The position numbers and the translations under genes are program-made. Source: Acidobacteriota bacterium (GTDB lineage: Bacteria; Acidobacteriota; Terriglobia; Terriglobales; Acidobacteriaceae). Taken from it: DNA of 11,640 bases. Positions 6,562 to 11,640 of the stretch are shown here, piece by piece. The number at the start of each line of letters is the position of its first letter. The first letter of the stretch is position 1. The stretch lies in NCBI GenBank assembly GCA_021851625.1, contig JAJZCX010000017.1:1-11640 (forward strand). The letters are read 5' to 3'. The notes beneath the pieces were generated by a model, which saw only the letters and a program-made list of their open reading frames with translations, was not told where the DNA came from and did not search any database.

Positions 6562-7899
6562 ATGCCGCAATCGCGCCCCACTCCCTCGAAACCATCTGCG
6601 CTGCAACCACAGCGTCCACCGCAAAAATCCCTGCCAGACATCCAACCATCCTCGATGCCAGTTGCCGTCATCGAGCGACGCGCAGCAGAGCGTCTGCGCA
6701 ATGGGCACCCTTGGGTCTACCGCACGGACGTGGCCGCGCTCGTGCCTGCGCTTGCAACCAGTGAAATTCCGCCGGGCGCGCTGGTGGAGTTGCGCGACAC
6801 GCGGGGTGCATCCCTGGGCACGGCACTCTATAGTTCCGCGTCGATGATCGCGCTGCGAAAAATTTCAGATGCGCTTCTCGGCTCACGCGAAGATTTTCTT
6901 GCGCTGCTGGCAGCACGTCTGCGCCAAGCCATCGCCCTGCGCGCAAAGCTACTCGACGCCACGAACCCAACCAACGCCTATCGCCTCATTTTTAGCGAAG
7001 CGGATGCATTGCCCGGCATCATTTTGGATCGCTACGATGACCTCTTTCTGCTGCAACTCTTGACGCAAGCCACACACGCCGACGATGTGCGCGCCGCCGT
7101 AGTTTCCGCTGTGCGTGAGGCTTTCGCGCCTGCTGCGATTGCCAGCATTGTTGAACGACCCGATCCGCGCATTCGCGAATTGGAGCAGTTGGGGCCGTCG
7201 CCAACCGCACCGCTCTTTGCACGCGATCCAGAACAACCGCAACACGCCACCTATTTCCAACTGAATGGTCTGGAGTTTTTCTACGATACCGACGCTGGAC
7301 AAAAGACCGGGGCCTTTTTGGATCAACGAGAAAATTACGCCGCAGCGGCCCGCCATGCGCATGGGCGCGCGCTGGACATCTGCACCTATCAGGGAGGCTT
7401 CGCCCTGCATCTGGCGCGGGTCTGTCCGCAGGTGACCGGCGTCGATGTTTCCCGTGCCGCACTCGAAGTGGCTGAAAAGAATCTGGCGCGCAATGCGGAT
7501 CGCCTATTGGAGCAGGGACGCGGCGTGGAATGGATCGAAGCCAACGCCTTTGATCTGCTGCGCGACTGGAGCGATGCGGGTGAACGCTTTGACACGATCG
7601 TGCTCGACCCACCCGCCTTTGCCAAATCCAAACGCGCGACAGAGAGTGCGCTGCGTGGCTACAAGGAGATGAATCTGCGCGCGCTGAAAATGTTGCAACC
7701 TAGCGGCACGCTCATCACTTGCTCCTGTTCGCACCACGTTTCGCTGGCAGACTTCACGACCATCGTAGCCGCTGCGGCTGCGGATGCAGGTCGTCGTGTG
7801 CGGCTGTTGGAAACACGTGGCGCAGCGCTGGATCATCCTCACATCGTTACGATCCCCGAAACACATTATCTAAAATGCTTGATCTGTCGCGTAGAGTAA
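6562..7899 (+). CDS. rlmI: Class I SAM-dependent rRNA methyltransferase, RlmI-like (COG1092)
   Basis: 445 aa. E. coli RlmI, about 396 aa, makes m5C1962 in 23S rRNA. Residues 33-100 fit the N-terminal PUA domain ('ERLRNGHPWVYRTDV', 43-57). Then come the middle domain and the Rossmann methyltransferase: 'DTDAGQKTGAFLDQREN' (242-258), SAM motif I 'LDICTYQGGFALHLA' (271-285), acidic D295 in 'VTGVDVSRAALEVAEKNL', catalytic 'DPPAFAKSKR' (349-358) and 'CSCSHHVS' (387-394). The first 31 residues are Pro/Gln/Ser-rich and not part of the family core. An alternative start at 6655 (MPVAVIERR) would remove them. 6562 is kept because a weak GAAGTGAG precedes it and 6655 has no ribosome site. Which base is modified in this organism is not shown by the sequence. 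It is probably not part of the nitrate operon, given the hairpin before it. Confidence 0.85.
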   Translation: MPQSRPTPSKPSALQPQRPPQKSLPDIQPSSMPVAVIERRAAERLRNGHPWVYRTDVAALVPALATSEIPPGALVELRDTRGASLGTALYSSASMIALRKISDALLGSREDFLALLAARLRQAIALRAKLLDATNPTNAYRLIFSEADALPGIILDRYDDLFLLQLLTQATHADDVRAAVVSAVREAFAPAAIASIVERPDPRIRELEQLGPSPTAPLFARDPEQPQHATYFQLNGLEFFYDTDAGQKTGAFLDQRENYAAAARHAHGRALDICTYQGGFALHLARVCPQVTGVDVSRAALEVAEKNLARNADRLLEQGRGVEWIEANAFDLLRDWSDAGERFDTIVLDPPAFAKSKRATESALRGYKEMNLRALKMLQPSGTLITCSCSHHVSLADFTTIVAAAAADAGRRVRLLETRGAALDHPHIVTIPETHYLKCLICRVE

Positions 7900-7930
7900 A
7901 ACCCAGCAAGCAGAGTCTTTCGGGCAGAGT

Positions 7931-7979
7931 GTTCGCGGCTTGAAAAGACGCGCACACTCCCACACAAGCCGCAAAGAAC
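7931..7979. terminator. Inverted repeat between convergent rlmI-like gene and lptD
   Basis: GCGGCTTG (7935-7942) and CAAGCCGC (7965-7972) are perfectly complementary around a 22-nt loop. The stem can continue with GTTC (7931-7934) and GAAC (7976-7979) past a 3-nt AAA bulge. It sits in the 132-nt gap where two genes converge, so it probably terminates transcription from both sides. No T tract follows on either strand, so Rho-independent activity is uncertain. Confidence 0.5.
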
Positions 7980-8031
7980 GCGCCTAGAATGGGGCACCGG
8001 AAATTTTGTTTATATTTGACGTGAAAACGAG

Positions 8032-10518
8032 CTAGAAGAGCCGTTCAGCACGCTTCAAGCTGCCCGCGGTCGCAACACCCGTCAGCGTCAAGCCATAGCT
8101 CCAGATATTTTCATTGCGTACTTGTCCCAGCGCGAACTTCCGGTATTCCACGCTGATGCCGCAACAGTTGAAGTTGTAACTCGCCTGTACACCGGCATAC
8201 TCCAGCGAGTGCAGATTTACGTCCAAACCGCCGTCGCCCGCAGCACTGAATCCTGGCTTGGTGGTTGCGCCATAGCCCAGCAGCACCTGCAGTTGGTTGT
8301 AGTTGGTGACAGAAACCGGCTGTCCCGCTGCGGCAATGCTTTCTGCCGGTGCATTCATCAACGCATGTCCAACGCTGGAGAAAAAATTTCCATGTTTGTA
8401 GTTAGCAAAGGCATTGCTCGCGGCGATCCGGCCCGCCTTCACGTCATACTCCAAATCCCATTCAATGTCGGTGTTCTCGGTGCTGTGCATCCGCAGGCGC
8501 GAAACCACAGGCGAAGTGTTACGCGGCGCGGTCACGTAAGCGATCGAGCTAAAGTCCAACGTGCTGGTAAAAATGTTCCGTCGTCCAGAAAGAACCGCGT
8601 TGCCAAAGGTCGGATCAAAAAAATATTTCTGCGCAACAAACCAACTCAGCCACTCCTGCGTGTCACCTTCGCACATGGGTGTGGGCGTGCTGAGATCGAC
8701 GGTCTGCTTTTTCTGTTGTGTCGAATTCGCACCGTCCTTTTCTCGCGCGTACTCCACGGCTAACTCATCCGACTTGCAGGCATGGGGACGCACAGCCTTT
8801 GTAAACAGCCGTTGCGTCAGTCCGTATTCCATTTCATTCGTGTCACTGTAGATGTCGCGCGCGTCAAAGCGCTCCACGTTGTTGAAGTTGTCCACGCCCG
8901 TCACGTAGCGATACTCCGCCTCCGGAGCGATGGTGTGGCGCAGAGCGACGCCAAAATACTTGGCGAGAAATCTCGAATCGAAATCCCGTTCTAACACGGG
9001 CGCACGCATCTGCACATCGGTTTCGAATGCTTGGCGATTGAGGCCTGTATTTGTCTGCGTGGGCGTTGTCGGGCCAGGAATTTGGCTGTTGCTGTAGCCG
9101 GTTTCGCGCAGACCTACCTCTGGGTGTAGCAGCCAGCCATGATGCTCCAGAGCTAGTCCAAGATGCGGATAAAAATCTTCGCGGCCCGAAGATTGTTTGT
9201 CACCGGCTCCCGGCGCGGATCGTGAGAGCAAACTTAAGGACGCTTCCCCGCCACCGAAGAGTCGTGTGCCGCCGAGTTGCTGATCCGCCGTGTCGAACTC
9301 CAAATTGGGCAGATGCAGAATGCGCACTTCATCGCCCGGCGCATCACTCAAATAATTCTGGTAGCGCTCCAACTCCAAGCTGGCTGCCGTGCCGCGTGCT
9401 TGATGTGTAAGAAATGCCCACGACTTGACCTCGGACGAAACAGCCAGCGCGAAGTTCTCCGCAAAGACTTGTCGATATACGTAGGCGCTTAAGTATTCTG
9501 CATCCACCACTGCGCGCGAGCTCGTGTCCAAGTCGCGACGCCCAGTGACGATCGTGTCTTGCCCGCCTTGATTGATGCGCTGCGGCCCGTAACCGCGATC
9601 CTCCAAGCCGTCATAGTATCCATGCAAAAAATCTTCGCCGCGACCTTTGTATCGATATTCTGCGCTTTGTTCCCAACCGCGCATGGAGTAGTACTGCACG
9701 CCCACCATTAGATCCGAGCTGCGATTGATGGCCCAATAATAAAAGTCGCCAACAATGATGCCCTTGATGCTGGAATTGCTGAGCACGGGAATCAGCAGCC
9801 CCGACTGCCTGCCGTTGGAGTTGATGGGGTGAGAAACGTAGGGCAGGTAGAGAATCGGCAAACCTAATAGATCAAAATGACTGTTCCACGCCGTGGCCTT
9901 GCCGTTGTCCAAAGCAATACGCGGAGCTAGTATGCTCCAGTGCGGCTTGGGAATGCGGCAGGAGGTCATGCTGCCGCCGTAGAGCACATACGAGTCTGGC
10001 CCGCTCTTCACCAGCAATTTTCCGCGAATCAAAAATGGATTCGGAGTGGTGTAGACTTCGTGGTCGCCTGCACCGCGCAGCACGCCCACCGAGCCAGAGA
10101 CGGAATCGAATTGCCCGGTCTGCGCGTTCAAATTCAGCTTCGCATGTTCGGCGCTGATGTCTTCCTGGTCCGGGCCGCCATCTAGTTGCACATGTCCCTG
10201 CGCCTCGGCTTCGCTGGTCGTCGCGTTATAGGTGATCGTGTCCGCGCGCAGCACGTAGTCTTTGTAGTCGATCTCGGCCTCTCCACGCAGCGTGTACAGG
10301 TCGCCCTGTTTTTCCTGATCCTGTGCATGAATGGTGATGGGAACTCCGCTGGGAGCCATGGGGACAGGCTGCGCGAGAGGAATGCTTTGCATGGCGCCGT
10401 TGTCGGCACCATGCGGCACGGGTGCGTTGGGCAGGGCCTGGCCCAGTCCCGGAACCGGTGCCAGTGCCAACCAAAGCACAGGCGGCAGCGCGCACATCCT
10501 CAACAAAATTGCCTGCAT
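8032..10518 (-). CDS. lptD: LPS-assembly outer membrane protein LptD (OstA)
   Basis: 828 aa, slightly longer than E. coli LptD (784). It inserts lipopolysaccharide into the outer leaflet of the outer membrane, with LptE as usual partner. Residues 1-27 are a signal peptide. 60-165 form the LptA-like OstA N-terminal domain ('LYTLRGEAEIDYKDYVLRADTITYN' region, 74-98; 'GHVQL', 108-112). 'MTSCRIPKPHWSILAPRIAL' (184-203) and 'LPILYLPYVSHP' (220-231) are conserved. The remainder has barrel-type strands and ends in Phe, the usual BAM recognition residue. C187 and the adjacent pair C785-C786 match the disulfide cysteines of the family, but the mature N-terminal Cys of E. coli (C31) is missing; C9 lies in the signal peptide. 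An in-frame TAG just upstream limits the start to 10518; no good ribosome site is visible there. It is divergent from the RDD gene. Confidence 0.9.
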   Translation of the reverse strand: MQAILLRMCALPPVLWLALAPVPGLGQALPNAPVPHGADNGAMQSIPLAQPVPMAPSGVPITIHAQDQEKQGDLYTLRGEAEIDYKDYVLRADTITYNATTSEAEAQGHVQLDGGPDQEDISAEHAKLNLNAQTGQFDSVSGSVGVLRGAGDHEVYTTPNPFLIRGKLLVKSGPDSYVLYGGSMTSCRIPKPHWSILAPRIALDNGKATAWNSHFDLLGLPILYLPYVSHPINSNGRQSGLLIPVLSNSSIKGIIVGDFYYWAINRSSDLMVGVQYYSMRGWEQSAEYRYKGRGEDFLHGYYDGLEDRGYGPQRINQGGQDTIVTGRRDLDTSSRAVVDAEYLSAYVYRQVFAENFALAVSSEVKSWAFLTHQARGTAASLELERYQNYLSDAPGDEVRILHLPNLEFDTADQQLGGTRLFGGGEASLSLLSRSAPGAGDKQSSGREDFYPHLGLALEHHGWLLHPEVGLRETGYSNSQIPGPTTPTQTNTGLNRQAFETDVQMRAPVLERDFDSRFLAKYFGVALRHTIAPEAEYRYVTGVDNFNNVERFDARDIYSDTNEMEYGLTQRLFTKAVRPHACKSDELAVEYAREKDGANSTQQKKQTVDLSTPTPMCEGDTQEWLSWFVAQKYFFDPTFGNAVLSGRRNIFTSTLDFSSIAYVTAPRNTSPVVSRLRMHSTENTDIEWDLEYDVKAGRIAASNAFANYKHGNFFSSVGHALMNAPAESIAAAGQPVSVTNYNQLQVLLGYGATTKPGFSAAGDGGLDVNLHSLEYAGVQASYNFNCCGISVEYRKFALGQVRNENIWSYGLTLTGVATAGSLKRAERLF

Positions 10519-10704
10519 ACAAGCGTGTAGCTAGTGTATCGCCTGCGGTTGCCGTACTGTTCCAGTGTAGAAATTTGTTGAGAATTTTCTGTACGCTGAA
10601 ATTCCCGCTGATTAGGACTGCTGCAATAATTGTGCATTTTTCTCTGGCGTTTTTCCGCGCATTCTGCGATAAAAAAATGAGCGGGTACTTTTCGCTCGAT
10701 TGCC
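10519..10704. other. Divergent promoter region between lptD and the RDD gene
   Basis: This 186-nt spacer is clearly more AT-rich than the flanking genes and must carry both promoters. For lptD (minus strand) TACACT appears at 10569-10564 and 10538-10533, but neither has a recognisable -35. GAATTT (10582-10587) and AAATTC (10599-10604) form an inverted repeat with an 11-nt spacer, a possible operator. GAGCG (10679-10683) and CGCTC (10693-10697) could fold just before the RDD start codon. Confidence 0.45.
10622..10630 (+). promoter_or_regulatory. Candidate extended -10 element for the RDD gene
   Basis: TGCAATAAT matches the extended -10 form TGnTATAAT at all but one defined position. No good -35 is seen at the right distance, which is acceptable for extended -10 promoters. 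Transcription would begin near 10637, about 68 nt before the ATG at 10705. Confidence 0.3.
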
Positions 10705-11640
10705 ATGCGCTCCAACGCTTCAACTTCGACCACGGCTTCACTCCCTTTTGAGGAGCAGGATTCCGCTGCTGCAAATTGGAAACAGGAGGTGGCGGATCGC
10801 GTTGCGGAGCGGCGTGCCCGGCAACAGCAGACCGCGCACGTTGTGGATGTACGCGATCCAGCGCAGGCTCAGGCTGCACCCGATACGGAACGTGCGGCAC
10901 GTGCGGCACGCATTGCCGCTTCAGTCGCAGCCCGCTATGCGGAGGCTCCGCTCTTCGGCGCAGCATTTCCAGTCGTGCAGAACGCAACCCCCGCGCACGA
11001 ATCTGCACGAGCGCATCAAGCCATAGCCGAGAAATTGGCAGATTCTGCGCATGCAGCAACGGCTACTGTCGAATGCGCTGCACTGAATATGATCGAGCGC
11101 GAAGCTGCACCCCACCGTCCCACAGCAAACTTCGACGCGCTGTTCTCACACAACGATTTCAAGCGTAACGATCCTCCGCAGCTTTCTGTCACGGAAGAAG
11201 CGGTCGATGTCGTCATTGCAGCACCTGTTGTTGAGGATGTCTTTGCCGCTTCGATGGTGATTCCGCAGCAACCGCTCCCCGCGAATTTGATTCCGTTTCC
11301 GCGCGAGATTGTAGCTGCGCGCCGCGCCCGTCCACGATTGACAGAGCGATCGAAGACCGTGGCCGACTCCACAGAGGAGCATGCCGCGCAAATCCAATTG
11401 CGCATCTTTGAGGTCGATGCTCCACCTGCAGTGGAGGGATACGCTGCATCGTCTTCAGAGATAACAGCACAGAGCCTGCCGGATGCCATCTACTTGGACA
11501 CGCAAGCGCCGACACAGGGAGACGAGCCATATCCGGCGCCTACGTTGGAGGAACCGCTGCCTGTGGCTGCGATCAGCAGTCGAGCCATGGCCTTCGCAGT
11601 GGATTTCTCACTGGTTACGGGTGCACTTTTTGCGTTTTTA
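10705..11640 (+). CDS. RDD-family membrane protein with long Ala-rich N-terminal extension, cut by window edge
   Basis: 312 codons are visible and the frame is open to the right edge. An in-frame TGA at 10678 leaves the ATG at 10705 as the natural start; no Shine-Dalgarno is visible. Residues 24-80 are charged and Ala/Arg-rich ('RVAERRARQQQ', 'ERAARAARIAASVAARYAEAP') and may be helical. 'LIPFPREIVAARRARPRL' (195-212) and 'QLRIFEV' (231-237) stand out as short motifs in an otherwise low-complexity region. The RDD domain begins near 286: 'VAAISSRAMAFAVDFSLVTG', with the defining R293 and D300, and the first membrane helix starts at about 301. RDD proteins are small multi-helix inner-membrane proteins of mostly unknown function, some implicated in ion transport. 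I recognise this long-extension form from acidobacterial genomes, but cannot assign a role. Confidence 0.7.
   Translation, partial: MRSNASTSTTASLPFEEQDSAAANWKQEVADRVAERRARQQQTAHVVDVRDPAQAQAAPDTERAARAARIAASVAARYAEAPLFGAAFPVVQNATPAHESARAHQAIAEKLADSAHAATATVECAALNMIEREAAPHRPTANFDALFSHNDFKRNDPPQLSVTEEAVDVVIAAPVVEDVFAASMVIPQQPLPANLIPFPREIVAARRARPRLTERSKTVADSTEEHAAQIQLRIFEVDAPPAVEGYAASSSEITAQSLPDAIYLDTQAPTQGDEPYPAPTLEEPLPVAAISSRAMAFAVDFSLVTGALFAFL

Noticed and set aside
10408..10518. Alternative lptD start at 10497 (second Met)
   Set aside because: It would shorten the signal peptide, and its GAGG is directly adjacent to the ATG, too close to serve as a ribosome site; 10518 is kept.
10533..10569. 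Envelope-stress (sigmaE-like) promoter for lptD from GGAAC at 10563-10559
   Set aside because: Only the -35-like pentamer fits; no matching -10 is found at the right distance.

Overview
The window reads as a chromosomal piece of a GC-rich, double-membraned bacterium. The best guess is an acidobacterium (Acidobacteriota, Terriglobia-type). This is inferred from an LptD outer-membrane gene, an alginate-export-type porin, and an RDD protein whose long Ala-rich N-terminus carries 'PREIVAARRARPRL' and 'LRIFEV' segments that I associate with that group. No database search was possible. No mobile element, CRISPR array, tRNA or rRNA was seen.

Layout. 1-614 (minus) is the first part of an exported alginate-export-family porin that runs off the left edge. 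615-1250 has no gene. It holds a candidate promoter (1003-1032), three small hairpins (1081-1175) and a textbook intrinsic terminator (1203-1242) ending 8 nt before the next start codon. 1251-6490 (plus) is a three-gene nitrate-uptake and nitrate-reduction operon: a fused DmsB-DmsC electron-transfer/membrane-anchor protein, a molybdopterin nitrate reductase of the NasA/NarB type overlapping it by ATGA, and a NarK-type transporter. 6562-7899 (plus) is an RlmI-like rRNA methyltransferase. It converges on lptD (8032-10518, minus) across a strong inverted repeat. 10705-11640 (plus) is the start of an RDD-family membrane protein, divergent from lptD and cut by the right edge.

How the genes work together. 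NarK would bring nitrate in. The NasA-like subunit has no Tat signal and should reduce nitrate in the cytoplasm. Electrons would come through the four [4Fe-4S] clusters of the fusion protein from quinol oxidised at its DmsC-like membrane domain. No nitrite reductase is present, so the next step must be encoded elsewhere.

The most interesting signal is the operon leader. Small hairpins, two of them with CCTG in the loop, precede a strong terminator directly ahead of the first gene. This resembles the transcription-attenuation leaders of nitrate-assimilation operons controlled by ANTAR-type antiterminators (NasR/NasT). The loops do not match the usual ANTAR consensus fully, so the regulator remains a guess.
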